This document shows positions 5,488 to 13,465 of a DNA stretch of 30,712 nucleotides, piece by piece. Position 1 is the stretch's first letter; each line of letters opens with the position of its first letter. The position numbers and the translations under genes are program-made. Below the pieces are notes generated by a model. It was given only the letters and a program-made list of their open reading frames with translations. It was not told the origin of the DNA and ran no database searches. The DNA lies in the IMG/VR virus record IMGVR_UViG_3300022707_002195, positions 1 to 30,712 of that record. One strand, given 5' to 3'. This DNA is from a virus.

Positions 5488-7392
5488 TTACTCCTTAGTC
5501 ACTATCTCAGCTTCAGTGGCTGCCCACCAATGCTCGCTCGGTTTACTAAAATCAATGGATATTGGCACCCTTAATTGAGGCCAATCCCAGGCTAAGCGCT
5601 TTAGATCCTTTAGTATCTTTAGTGATCGCGCTGGATCAGGATCTAAACTAAAACTAGTTTCATCGTGGATATTTAATAACATTCTGCAATCGGGGGCTTC
5701 AGATTTAAAATATTCGCCGAACCTTATTATCAGCTCTTTATTTACATCAGCTGCTGAGCCTTGAAAAATAAGTGATGCGGCCTTTCGGCAATTATACGCG
5801 CCAGGAAATCGGATATGTCTGCCCAAAAGTGTCCTGACATACCCCCGGGTCCTGGCAATTGATTTGGCTTTGGCAGTAATCTCCCGGACCCCTGGGATCA
5901 TCTGATGATAGTTTTCAACGATTTCCTCAATTTCTGGCCCGGCTTTTTGAAATCTAATTGTCTTACCTCGCTCATCTTTAAACTCATCCCATTCCCAAGG
6001 CAATCCAAACATATCCGCCAGGTGCCCATGGCCAATAGAAAATACCATCGACAAATTAACTTGCTTAGCATTTGCCATTGATCCGCCTAATGCAAACGCA
6101 TCTTTTGGGGATCTGGGTAAGCCGGTTAAGTCCGCCACTTTTTGGTGAAAATCTAGGTATGGATCATCTTTATATCCTGCAATTACAGAGGGCACATTTG
6201 CATAATGCACAAACATTCTAAAATCTATTTGGTCTAAATCCCCGTAACTCCAAAGCTGGCCCGGGTCGGGTAAAAAGCAGGGGCGGCATATGCTAGCAAT
6301 CTCTTTGTTACGGGCTGGAATTGTTTGCAGGGCGGGATCGGTGTAAGAAAATCTACCTGATATAGTACCTTCAACCGCGCCATCCTTATCGCTTTTTGTT
6401 TGATTAATGTTTGGGTGTACGTAGCTAGTGCCATCCTCCCGGATCCTAGCGAAGCCTAATATTTGATTTTGTAAAAAAGCATTTTTACATTTTGCTAACT
6501 GCCTTCCCCTGATAATTAATTCTGCTGCAGGGTGCTTCATTTTTTTAAGGGCAGTTGCATCAATACAAGCCTTACCCGTTCCGGTTTGCTCTAGCGGGGT
6601 ACCATCGATAGCAATCCAAACCCCTTCTTTATTTCTCTTTGGATTAAATAATTTATGTATACTACCACTGGGATTCATGTTGACGTCAAAGCCCGCAACC
6701 TTATTTAATTCGCCCTGGATGTATTTCACCCTACCCTCTAATCGCACTATTGCCATTTCGGCTTCAGCTACATCTATCCTGATACCTCTGTGCTCCATGT
6801 CATAAATGTGCGGGAAAAGGCGGCGCTCAAAATCACAAATACCTCGGAGCTCTTGCTTTTCAATTTCTTCCTCTTGCCACTGCCAGAGTTTCAATGCCAC
6901 CATGGAATCGCCCTTTGCATAATGTGCCACTAGATCAACCGGCGCGCGGTGTAGGTTTGGCATTTGTGCTGCACGGGTTGGTTTACCGCCAAATAGAGCA
7001 GATAATTTTTCGTATATGTCGTCCACCTTTCGGACATCTAAATACTCTTTTGCCACACTGTCTAAGTTATAGCTCATAAGATGCTCATTGATTAGCGCCG
7101 AACGGATCATAGTGCAATCGACTTTGTAAGGGTCCATCTTAACACCGGCCTCTCTTAACATGTGCAGATCAAATTTAATGTTGTGGTTAACTATCAACGG
7201 GCAATCGGATTTTTTTAGCTGGTCATTTAACCAATTTATCGTCTGAGGGTGTTGTCTTATATCCCAGTAGTAATCCTTGCCGTCTGGCGTTGAGCAAGAG
7301 ATACCAAACACCTTGTCCTGCCACCATTTCAGACCGGTGGTCTCGGTGTCTATTGCTACAACGTAAAAGTTAGATAGGTTGGGGTAATACAT
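5488..7392 (-). CDS. polA: Family A DNA polymerase with 3'-5' exonuclease, 634 residues
   Basis: Replicative polymerase of the phage. ATG at 7392 has a TAGGAGA site. Exonuclease motifs: D15-x-E17 (AIDTETTGL), D75 (NHNIKFD) and Y158/D162. There is no N-terminal 5' nuclease domain. Polymerase motifs: GRFSYTDPALQTIPAR (346-361), motif A GDLDQIDFR (384-392, catalytic D385), O-helix NAKQVNLSMVFSIG (441-454, K443) and motif C IHDE (575-578). Compared with E. coli Pol I, several active-site positions differ: R754 is M439, F762 is L447, Y766 is F451, E710 is D390 and Y706 is L386. Leu at position 762 is the type frequent in virus communities of seawater. Polymerase identity is certain; the effect of the substitutions is inferred. 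Confidence 0.95.
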   Translation of the reverse strand: MYYPNLSNFYVVAIDTETTGLKWWQDKVFGISCSTPDGKDYYWDIRQHPQTINWLNDQLKKSDCPLIVNHNIKFDLHMLREAGVKMDPYKVDCTMIRSALINEHLMSYNLDSVAKEYLDVRKVDDIYEKLSALFGGKPTRAAQMPNLHRAPVDLVAHYAKGDSMVALKLWQWQEEEIEKQELRGICDFERRLFPHIYDMEHRGIRIDVAEAEMAIVRLEGRVKYIQGELNKVAGFDVNMNPSGSIHKLFNPKRNKEGVWIAIDGTPLEQTGTGKACIDATALKKMKHPAAELIIRGRQLAKCKNAFLQNQILGFARIREDGTSYVHPNINQTKSDKDGAVEGTISGRFSYTDPALQTIPARNKEIASICRPCFLPDPGQLWSYGDLDQIDFRMFVHYANVPSVIAGYKDDPYLDFHQKVADLTGLPRSPKDAFALGGSMANAKQVNLSMVFSIGHGHLADMFGLPWEWDEFKDERGKTIRFQKAGPEIEEIVENYHQMIPGVREITAKAKSIARTRGYVRTLLGRHIRFPGAYNCRKAASLIFQGSAADVNKELIIRFGEYFKSEAPDCRMLLNIHDETSFSLDPDPARSLKILKDLKRLAWDWPQLRVPISIDFSKPSEHWWAATEAEIVTKE

Positions 7393-7400
7393 TATTTCTC

Positions 7401-7517
7401 CTATTTTGTATTAGCTGGTATCTCGCCATCCAGGAGTTCTTTGCCCACTTGTTTAGCAAGTTGGTAGTCCTCTGCACACATTGTCTTGGCTCTGCTCCAC
7501 TTTTCCTGTTCCAACAT
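7401..7517 (-). CDS. Small ORF, or the C-terminal part of the upstream gene in the -1 frame
   Basis: The minus strand is open from 7578 to the TAG at 7401. It reads QQDAKRQLREFATENPETF, then ARMLEQEKWSRAKTM and CAEDYQLAKQVGKELL, ending DGEIPANTK: a convincing charged helical protein. The only in-frame ATG is at 7517 (38 residues) and has no ribosome binding site. A -1 shift in the AAAA run at 7568-7565 would join it to the zinc-binding gene at 7556-7768, giving about 122 residues. The stop lies inside the polymerase's TAGGAG ribosome binding site, as in genuine neighbours here. Confidence 0.5.
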   Translation of the reverse strand: MLEQEKWSRAKTMCAEDYQLAKQVGKELLDGEIPANTK

Positions 7518-7555
7518 TCGAGCAAACGTTTCGGGGTTTTCTGTTGCAAATTCCC

Positions 7556-7768
7556 TTAGTTGCCTTTTAGCATCTTGTTGTCACTGAACCGTGCTTCCAT
7601 TGCAGGTGGTGGGCGTACGTTAATTAATTTATGCCAACACGCCTCACCGCAAACACAAGGTAGAACCGGTCTACCTTGGCAACCGCAATCAAATTCATTA
7701 CAGCAAATCTTATATTCAAAGCCTTCAACAAAATCCCCGCATTGCTCGCAGTGTTCACCCTTATTCAT
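7556..7768 (-). CDS. Cysteine-rich zinc-binding protein, 70 residues (possibly frameshifted)
   Basis: ATG at 7768 overlaps the helicase stop (TGATG). The product begins MNKGEHCEQCGDFVEGFEYK and has nine cysteines: CEQC (7, 10), CC (22, 23), CGC (28, 30), CVC (38, 40) and C44, with H47 near the last. This suggests one or two zinc sites. It ends abruptly DNKMLKGN. The downstream reading frame looks coding but lacks a start, so the native protein may continue after a -1 shift at MLK (see findings). Function unknown. Confidence 0.7.
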   Translation of the reverse strand: MNKGEHCEQCGDFVEGFEYKICCNEFDCGCQGRPVLPCVCGEACWHKLINVRPPPAMEARFSDNKMLKGN

Positions 7769-9228
7769 CACAACACCCCCAGGGCATTTGGCCCATATAA
7801 AATATCTAATTGTTTTTTAGCCCTGGTGATCCCCACATAAAAGGTTCTATACTCGGAATCTGGATTACTAATCATTGATTCACAAGATCTCTGTGACATA
7901 CCATTGATTAAAACTACCCTGTTGGCCTCTCTACCTTTGGACCCATGTATTGTCGATAAGTGTATAGTGGACTTAACTCGCAGGCTACCGTGCTTAAGTA
8001 TGATTTGGTTAAAATAATAAAGTTCTTTTTTTGTTGCATTGACCACTTGCCACCAGGGGTAATCTTTTATTGACTCAAAATTTCCGGTTTCTATTTTTAA
8101 ACCAATTTGGGGTTTAACGTTTCTTATTAATTTATTTATTTTAGATTTTTCAAGCAGCATTTCCCCGCATCCTTTATAATTCTGCATGCCTATATTCCAA
8201 TCCATAATTGCACGGGACAATTGCGACTGTAATAATCCAGGTTTTCCGGAATCTGTCACGTAGGGCAAACATAACTCAATTAACCTAGCTTCAATATCTT
8301 CTCTAAGGGAGTGATTACGATATAAAATTAAAGTGTCTTCAGTGGGCTCAAAGGTAAGCGAGTTAGCATCTGTAAAATATCTTATCTCACCTTCCTCATC
8401 CCGGGGGTGGTAAGCCTTATCTACTCTATCTGATACATTGCCAATAACCTTTTGTGATAAACGATGTATACTTTTTGGTATGCGATATGATTTGTCTAGT
8501 ACTGTGCGTTGGGCATCCCATTCTTTTTCAAATTTTGACATGCCCTGTGGGTCAGCACCGCCCCAGACATAGATTGCTTGGTCATCGTCACCAGCTACGT
8601 GGACTTCGGGTATTGCAATACACCAGTGATAAATTAATCGCCATTGTAAAGGGGATAGGTCTTGGGCTTCATCGATAAATAAAACGTCTACTTCCGGGGA
8701 TTTGGCTTCTTTGCTCGCCAACTTTATCATATCGTTGTAATCGATATAGCCGTTTTCCTTTTTAAAATCATCCATGCCAAAACAAAAAGCTTGGAACCCG
8801 CTGGCCGTACCTGGTCTATTCGAATCTGAATAAGTACCTGCATAAAAGTTGCCTTTTTTTCGAGCCCCATGCAACTGATACAGTGCTAAGTATTCATCCC
8901 CTTCACAGAGATAATCGGCATCATCTGGATTTGCAGCAGATATTTCAAAGCCTGAAATTTTAGAAAATTCTTTAAGTTTTGATCGGTCGATCACTTGGTC
9001 TTTTGTACATCCCGCAAGTTTAAAAGCTAACGAGTGTATGGTACTGCAAACACCAAAGTCATTAGCAACACCAACCCTGTTAGCTAGCTCTCTAGCTGCA
9101 GCTTTAGTAAATGACACAAAGCCAATGCGCTCAGGGGGTATACCTTCATCGAGGCTAGTACGCATCCTTGACACGAGCTCTGTTGTTTTGCCGGTGCCAG
9201 GTGGTCCGTAAATTACGTTGTAATCCAT
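7768..9228 (-). CDS. UvrD/Rep-like superfamily 1 DNA helicase, 486 residues
   Basis: ATP-driven DNA unwinding, probably at the phage fork or in recombination. The ATG at 9228 is chosen because the Walker A motif YGPPGTGKTT (residues 7-16) starts immediately, as in shorter family members; a frame start at 9270 lies within a terminator hairpin. Other motifs are FVSFTKAAARELANR (Ia), FIDEAQDLSPLQW (II, about 184-196), GDDDQAIYVWGGADP (III), TIHGSKGREANRVVL (V) and YVGITRAKKQL (VI). The length is shorter than UvrD (about 720), with reduced 1B/2B domains. It lies between polymerase and ssDNA-binding genes. Confidence 0.93.
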   Translation of the reverse strand: MDYNVIYGPPGTGKTTELVSRMRTSLDEGIPPERIGFVSFTKAAARELANRVGVANDFGVCSTIHSLAFKLAGCTKDQVIDRSKLKEFSKISGFEISAANPDDADYLCEGDEYLALYQLHGARKKGNFYAGTYSDSNRPGTASGFQAFCFGMDDFKKENGYIDYNDMIKLASKEAKSPEVDVLFIDEAQDLSPLQWRLIYHWCIAIPEVHVAGDDDQAIYVWGGADPQGMSKFEKEWDAQRTVLDKSYRIPKSIHRLSQKVIGNVSDRVDKAYHPRDEEGEIRYFTDANSLTFEPTEDTLILYRNHSLREDIEARLIELCLPYVTDSGKPGLLQSQLSRAIMDWNIGMQNYKGCGEMLLEKSKINKLIRNVKPQIGLKIETGNFESIKDYPWWQVVNATKKELYYFNQIILKHGSLRVKSTIHLSTIHGSKGREANRVVLINGMSQRSCESMISNPDSEYRTFYVGITRAKKQLDILYGPNALGVL

Positions 9229-9245
9229 AGCTCTAATCTCTTGTA

Positions 9246-9268
9246 AAAATGACCCCCGTAAGGGGGTC
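9246..9268 (-). terminator. Rho-independent terminator-like hairpin (copy 1)
   Basis: Read on the minus strand, GACCCCCTTACGGGGGTC is a perfect 7-bp stem with a TTAC loop, followed by ATTTTT. It lies between the stop of the 163-residue gene and the helicase start. A second copy is at 9801-9823. As all genes run the same way, it probably attenuates rather than ends transcription. Confidence 0.75.
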
Positions 9269-9289
9269 AAGGGGGCGGTAATCGTTATC

Positions 9290-9781
9290 TTAACTCTCGG
9301 GGCCGCTTGGAAAAGCGCCGCCTAATCTTTCATCACTTTTTACAAACTCAACTGCTTTAACCCCAACTAATTTCCAACGCATAGAGTTTAACCACAGCCA
9401 ATCTGGTAATTTACTGTCTCTGGCCTCTGGAGCCACTCCGTATTGCAACTCTCCATCATAGTATCGAGCCTTAACCATCACTATACCTTCGATACCAGTT
9501 ACTATATCTTTTAGTTTGTCGCCATAATCAAATCTAAAAGCTGCCGTTTTAGTTTGTATTATCGCAAAATAAACTTCTTTCTGTGAAAGTAATTCAAACC
9601 GGTTTGAATCCAACCACTGCCAAGCTGGTGCCTTCCCATCATGTAATGGCGGGGCAATAGCATAATGTATGCACCCCGTTGAGTATTCACAAGCCACCAT
9701 CACTATACCTTCCAAGCCCGTGACTTTATCCCTTAGCTTATCCCCGCAGTTGTATTCAAATGTTACTGTGTTTTCGCTCAT
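9290..9781 (-). CDS. Protein with two tandem copies of a small phage domain, 163 residues
   Basis: ATG at 9781 with CGGAG 7 bases upstream. Residues ~8-65 (FEYNCGDKLRDKVTGLEGIV, WQWLDSNRFELL) and ~82-140 (FRFDYGDKLKDIVTGIEGIV, WLWLNSMRWKLV) are clearly two copies of the same unit. The pattern ‘GD-x-L-x-D-x-VTG-x-EGIVM-x-x-x-Y’ then ‘Y-x-x-x-P…W…W-x-x-x-R-x-x-L’ is a widespread small phage protein, usually present once, with a KOW/SH3-like beta-barrel look. No function is established. The gene is bracketed by two copies of the same terminator hairpin. Confidence 0.8.
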   Translation of the reverse strand: MSENTVTFEYNCGDKLRDKVTGLEGIVMVACEYSTGCIHYAIAPPLHDGKAPAWQWLDSNRFELLSQKEVYFAIIQTKTAAFRFDYGDKLKDIVTGIEGIVMVKARYYDGELQYGVAPEARDSKLPDWLWLNSMRWKLVGVKAVEFVKSDERLGGAFPSGPES

Positions 9782-9800
9782 GTTATTACTCCGTTGTTTA

Positions 9801-9823
9801 AAAATGACCCCCTTACGGGGGTC
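9801..9823 (-). terminator. Rho-independent terminator-like hairpin (copy 2)
   Basis: On the minus strand, GACCCCCGTAAGGGGGTC (7-bp stem, GTAA loop) followed by ATTTTTAAA. The flanking bases CCGTCCCCCTA are shared with the copy at 9246-9268 (CCGCCCCCTTG), so a unit of about 35 bases is duplicated. The loop sequence is the reverse complement of that in the other copy. Confidence 0.75.
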
Positions 9824-9841
9824 TAGGGGGACGGTAATTGT

Positions 9842-10582
9842 TTAAAACTCTTTTGCGGTTGTTACTTCTTCGGCTTCATTCACACTGCGGTCTAATGTGG
9901 CGGCCCCGCACTCGATAGATGTATATAACATCTCAGCAACTTCTAATAGTTCGGATTCGTCTGCGGATATTTCCGCGAGGTTTGAAATTTTAAAGTTGTA
10001 ATATTCATCACCTTTTTTATTCGTTTCCAAAACCACCTCAAGTGTATATTTTCGGCTGAATCTATCGCCCCCATTTAATCGTATTAGACTATTCCAATTT
10101 TTGGAAATTTTCCTTTTAGTTTTTGACATTGGTATCACTGCTTCTTCTAGCGCGCCATTAGCCTTCACTAAAACACAAAGTTGCTGCGGGGTTTCTGTTG
10201 CCTCTACCATATCGGGTCGATCTAATGTATCTTTTTCAAATTCCGCATTTATTAAAGTTGGAAACGCGCCATGAAATCCGCCACCGCCGTCATCTCGATC
10301 CCTCCAAAGTAAATATTCTTTTTTAAATTTAACCGGTACCACGGTTATTGATATACCATATATTTCACGGGTGACATTATTATACATCTGCCCTTCTTCT
10401 ATGCCTTTAATAAATGCCGAATTACTTTTCTTTTTGCAATCTGACATGGCTTGGCATATTTCCAGTCTGGGAATCACCATATCTTCTAAGCCCACATCCT
10501 CAGAGCCCCTGCAAGTTTCCATTTTAGCTAATGTCACCGGCATTTTATTCTCTGTTTTAGTTTCTACTATTTGCTTACCCAT
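9842..10582 (-). CDS. Probable ssDNA-binding/recombination accessory protein of phages, 246 residues
   Basis: ATG at 10582 with GGAG 8 bases upstream. The architecture matches a common phage family encoded beside polymerase, helicase and primase: an IPRLEICQAMS segment, FIKGIEEGQMYNNVT, ISITVVPVKFKKEYLLWRDRD, and VIPMSKTKRKISKNWNSLI. An acidic C-terminal region follows (NLAEISADESELLEVAEML). Members are often suspected to have an OB fold and bind single-stranded DNA. Domain order and context support this; no direct DNA-binding evidence can be read from sequence. It is followed by the terminator-like hairpin at 9801-9823. Confidence 0.6.
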   Translation of the reverse strand: MGKQIVETKTENKMPVTLAKMETCRGSEDVGLEDMVIPRLEICQAMSDCKKKSNSAFIKGIEEGQMYNNVTREIYGISITVVPVKFKKEYLLWRDRDDGGGGFHGAFPTLINAEFEKDTLDRPDMVEATETPQQLCVLVKANGALEEAVIPMSKTKRKISKNWNSLIRLNGGDRFSRKYTLEVVLETNKKGDEYYNFKISNLAEISADESELLEVAEMLYTSIECGAATLDRSVNEAEEVTTAKEF

Positions 10583-10672
10583 TTTATTTCTCCAATATTA
10601 ATTTTCAGTTTGTGCTGTTACGACAGCTACCCGGATTTTTTTAGTGAGTGGAATCTACCACTCTTTGTTCTT

Positions 10673-10750
10673 TTAAACATTCGTCCAATTCTTTATCAAA
10701 AAACCATCTTCTATCACATCTACTAAACAATTTTCTACCGTACCGCTCAT
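10673..10750 (-). CDS. Possible 25-residue peptide in a 179-bp gap
   Basis: The interval 10583-10761 has no long gene. An ATG at 10750 with GGGGG 6 bases upstream reads MSGTVENCLVDVIEDGFLIK and stops at 10673. A second frame over the same DNA (stop 10641) reads RKLFSRCDRRWFFDKELDEC and ends VVDSTH; it looks more protein-like but lacks an ATG (TTG at 10730 possible). One may be a remnant of the other through a frameshift. Low confidence in either. Confidence 0.3.
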   Translation of the reverse strand: MSGTVENCLVDVIEDGFLIKNWTNV

Positions 10751-10761
10751 ATTAAACCCCC

Positions 10762-11271
10762 TTAACTCTTAGTAATCGAAGCCCTTGTAAATGGAGACAC
10801 CTTAAACAAGCCCTCTGGCAACGGGTCGTTGTCCCGTATCTTTACCTTTGCCAAAGCCTTTAAACTTTGTGCATTGACGGTCTCTTTAATTAAATCGTGA
10901 CCTTGGTCCGATAGCCACTGAAAAGCGGCATTCTTATTCTCTGTGGGGATTGTGGCATGTACATCTGCAGTTAGTTTTATACGTCCAACATCTATGATAG
11001 ACAAACCACCCTCGTATCCTTCAGCATCCATTTTCTCTGGTAGTACATTGATTCGTAGGTGGTCAAATATTTTATATAAAACAGCTTTTATATCTTTGGC
11101 CCGTTGATCCAACTCTTGCACTTGCTTTTGCAAGATTGCAATTTCTTTAATTGAGCAATGTTCTAATCCCCTAGAAAAATTTTCAACATTTAAATAATCA
11201 CAACGATCTTGGGCATCAAATAGCGAATCACTTACATCCACTAGCAATCCTACTCTTTCTTGTTGGTCCAT
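10762..11271 (-). CDS. Phage accessory protein with coiled coil, 169 residues
   Basis: ATG at 11271 with AAGGAGG 7 bases upstream. Residues ~30-75 form a coiled coil (CSIKEIAILQKQVQELDQRA, KDIKAVLYKIFDHLR). The C-terminal part has IDVGRIKLTADVHATIPTEN, AFQWLSDQGHDLIKETVN, LKALAKVKIRD and PLPEGLFKVSPFTRASI. This is a common phage family found upstream of the previous gene in many replication regions, with no demonstrated activity. A Gp157-like coiled-coil relationship is possible but not claimed. Confidence 0.75.
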   Translation of the reverse strand: MDQQERVGLLVDVSDSLFDAQDRCDYLNVENFSRGLEHCSIKEIAILQKQVQELDQRAKDIKAVLYKIFDHLRINVLPEKMDAEGYEGGLSIIDVGRIKLTADVHATIPTENKNAAFQWLSDQGHDLIKETVNAQSLKALAKVKIRDNDPLPEGLFKVSPFTRASITKS

Positions 11272-11303
11272 TTATACCCTCCTTAATCTCTGATCTCTAA
11301 AAA

Positions 11304-11636
11304 CTAAATGTCTTTAATACCTATCTCAAAAGCTATTTTGTCATACTGTTTATTATAACCATTCCACTTTAAAAGATTTATTGTTCCATCCAAATGTCTA
11401 ATCGCAATTAAATAATATGCAAAGCACATAATGATTGGTGATCCCGACAATAATAAATAATCTTCTTTTAAATTAAACACTGCTAGCTTTTCTGAAACTA
11501 CTTTTCGGGTTTGTTTATTGTGTAAACTGTTAGGACTGGCGCTGTATTCCCTAGCAGTTAAAAAAACTATCTCTCCAAAACGTTCAGCATCAGAATAATT
11601 TAATTTTAAATTTTCTTGCGTTACAAATACGGTCAT
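11304..11636 (-). CDS. Hypothetical protein, 110 residues
   Basis: The ATG at 11636 has GAGAG about 6 bases upstream, better than the frame start at 11648. Product MTVFVTQENLKLNYSDAERF continues with GEIVFLTAREYSASPNSL, a hydrophobic stretch LLLSGSPIIMCFAYYLIAI (about 65-84, perhaps buried or membrane-associated), and LLKWNGYNKQYDKIAFEIG. No known family. The 50-base gap to the helicase gene upstream is AT-rich. Confidence 0.65.
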   Translation of the reverse strand: MTVFVTQENLKLNYSDAERFGEIVFLTAREYSASPNSLHNKQTRKVVSEKLAVFNLKEDYLLLSGSPIIMCFAYYLIAIRHLDGTINLLKWNGYNKQYDKIAFEIGIKDI

Positions 11637-11698
11637 AATATCTCTCATCTCTAATTCAGATTAATTATAATATATTTTCTAGAAATTGGCAATTGTTT

Positions 11699-13465
11699 TT
11701 ACCGTTTTTTTGCTAAAGAATTTCTAACAAAATCAGCCATATTTTGTTTGTTATTTATTGCTGTCTTAATATCATTATCAATGGTATTTTCCGCTAAAAT
11801 ATCTATGTATAAAACCTTATTCGTTTGGCCAATTCTGTGGTTTCTATCCTCAGATTGTTTACGATGTACGTAATTAAAATTGTTACTCATATAAATTGAT
11901 AAGCTGGCAACATTTAAAGTTAATCCAACACCGCCCGTTGCTTGATTTGAAACAAAGAATCTTTTTTCTTTTGTCTTAAAAGCTTTTTCATTAATATCTC
12001 TACTCTCACTTGACACGCCGCCGTGATATTCCGCAACACATCCGATGCCATATTTAGTTTCCAAAGCCTCTACTATATTTGCAATTTCTTTTCTAAACCT
12101 GGACCAAATTATCACTGGCTTATCTTTATGCTCGTCTAATATTGCCAATAACTCTTTTATTTTAGGGTTTGTAACGCCCTTAACTATCTCAACTAACCTA
12201 CGTTCCTTTTGACCCTCCTGTGTATAAGTTACAAAACCGCTTACTATCTGTTGCAGTGCTAGATGCATCACTAGTATATTATCTGCTACAAGTTTTTCAT
12301 TCGACCCATCAGGATTTAGTACCGGTAAATCAGCCATTCGATCTTTTTTAATTTTTACATAAATATCTTTCTGCTCTTTCGTCAATTGCACTTTTCTCAA
12401 AGAGTATACTTTATCTGGTAAGTCTGGCAGGGCCTCTTTTTTAGTGCATTGAAACACCCAGGGCCTGATTAAATCCATCAGCTCTGGTATATTGTCATAC
12501 CCTGTAATCTGTTTTCCTTCAAAGCCACCCATCACTGCATAACGATTTCGAAAGCTATAATAATCACCAATGCCAATTATATCCGGGTTCAAAAACTCAA
12601 ACTGCATGTATAGGTCCATGATGGAGTTTGACACCTCTGTGCCAGTTGCTATCATGCGTTTCTTTGCTAGCAGCCCCAGGGACACTGCATTACGGGATCG
12701 GTTTTTATCATGATTTTTAATTTGATGCGCTTCGTCAATGACCATCATCGGGTTGTGACAGAGCATAAATTTCTCTACCAAATCCCAGGCTTTACCGGTG
12801 GGTCTTTTAGTTCTCTTGTCGATTCTTGATATCGATTCCGTGCCCACAATAAACACTTTTAACTTAGTTTGATCCCTGTGATAAATAAATTTATCTATCT
12901 CCCTTTCTTGTTTCTTAGTTTTTGGATTGCAAACTATAATGTCGTAATCTATCGGTGCATGTTCTTCAAATTGCTCAACCCAGTTAGATCTGATAGACAC
13001 CTGACACAGAATAACCAATGCATTGATAGTATGCGCTTTAAAATAGGCGCATGCAGTATCTATAATCACCTTTGATTTGCCGGTACCCATCTCCATATAC
13101 AACGCAAATTGGTCGAGGTCGTAAGCCTCGTGCAGTGCCGTCGTCTGGTGACTATACGGATCAGACCCAATCTTAAATTTGTAATCTTTTGGAAACCCCT
13201 GCTTGTTAACCATGCTAATATTGTTTTTTATGTTTAATATTACTTCAGCACATCCTGGCCCTAAGTTTATTACCCCTGCATCATTTAATTTAGTTATCTG
13301 CTCAGCATTACGAGATAGTGCCGGAGCTACCCATAGATCTTTCTTTTTGTAATATCTCCGATTTGGTAAACTCCGTACTGCAGTATTTAATTCAAACGAA
13401 ATTGGACATGCAAGATGGAATTTATTTGTTTTTGGTATGTAAGTTACTTCGATTTTAGAAGTCAT
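11699..13465 (-). CDS. SNF2-family superfamily 2 helicase/ATPase, 588 residues
   Basis: The ATG at 13465 overlaps the primase gene end by 11 bases, with GGAG upstream. Motifs: Walker A MEMGTGKS (about 124-131), motif II VIDEAHQIKNHDKNRS (DEAH about 244-247), motif III MIATGTEVSN, then C-terminal VIIWSRFRKEI, NQATGGVGLTLNVAS and motif VI SEDRNHRIGQTNKV. The DEAH box and QxxDRxHRIGQ signature place it in the SNF2/Rad54-like group. Many phages use such a protein as replicative or remodelling helicase beside a primase. The first ~100 residues look like an accessory domain (HARP-like features possible). Family certain, fork role inferred. Confidence 0.92.
   Translation of the reverse strand: MTSKIEVTYIPKTNKFHLACPISFELNTAVRSLPNRRYYKKKDLWVAPALSRNAEQITKLNDAGVINLGPGCAEVILNIKNNISMVNKQGFPKDYKFKIGSDPYSHQTTALHEAYDLDQFALYMEMGTGKSKVIIDTACAYFKAHTINALVILCQVSIRSNWVEQFEEHAPIDYDIIVCNPKTKKQEREIDKFIYHRDQTKLKVFIVGTESISRIDKRTKRPTGKAWDLVEKFMLCHNPMMVIDEAHQIKNHDKNRSRNAVSLGLLAKKRMIATGTEVSNSIMDLYMQFEFLNPDIIGIGDYYSFRNRYAVMGGFEGKQITGYDNIPELMDLIRPWVFQCTKKEALPDLPDKVYSLRKVQLTKEQKDIYVKIKKDRMADLPVLNPDGSNEKLVADNILVMHLALQQIVSGFVTYTQEGQKERRLVEIVKGVTNPKIKELLAILDEHKDKPVIIWSRFRKEIANIVEALETKYGIGCVAEYHGGVSSESRDINEKAFKTKEKRFFVSNQATGGVGLTLNVASLSIYMSNNFNYVHRKQSEDRNHRIGQTNKVLYIDILAENTIDNDIKTAINNKQNMADFVRNSLAKKR

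Noticed and set aside
10614-10627. Hairpin GCTGTTACGACAGC as terminator
   Set aside because: Only a 5-bp stem and no T-run on the minus strand; the T-run lies on the plus side where no gene needs it.
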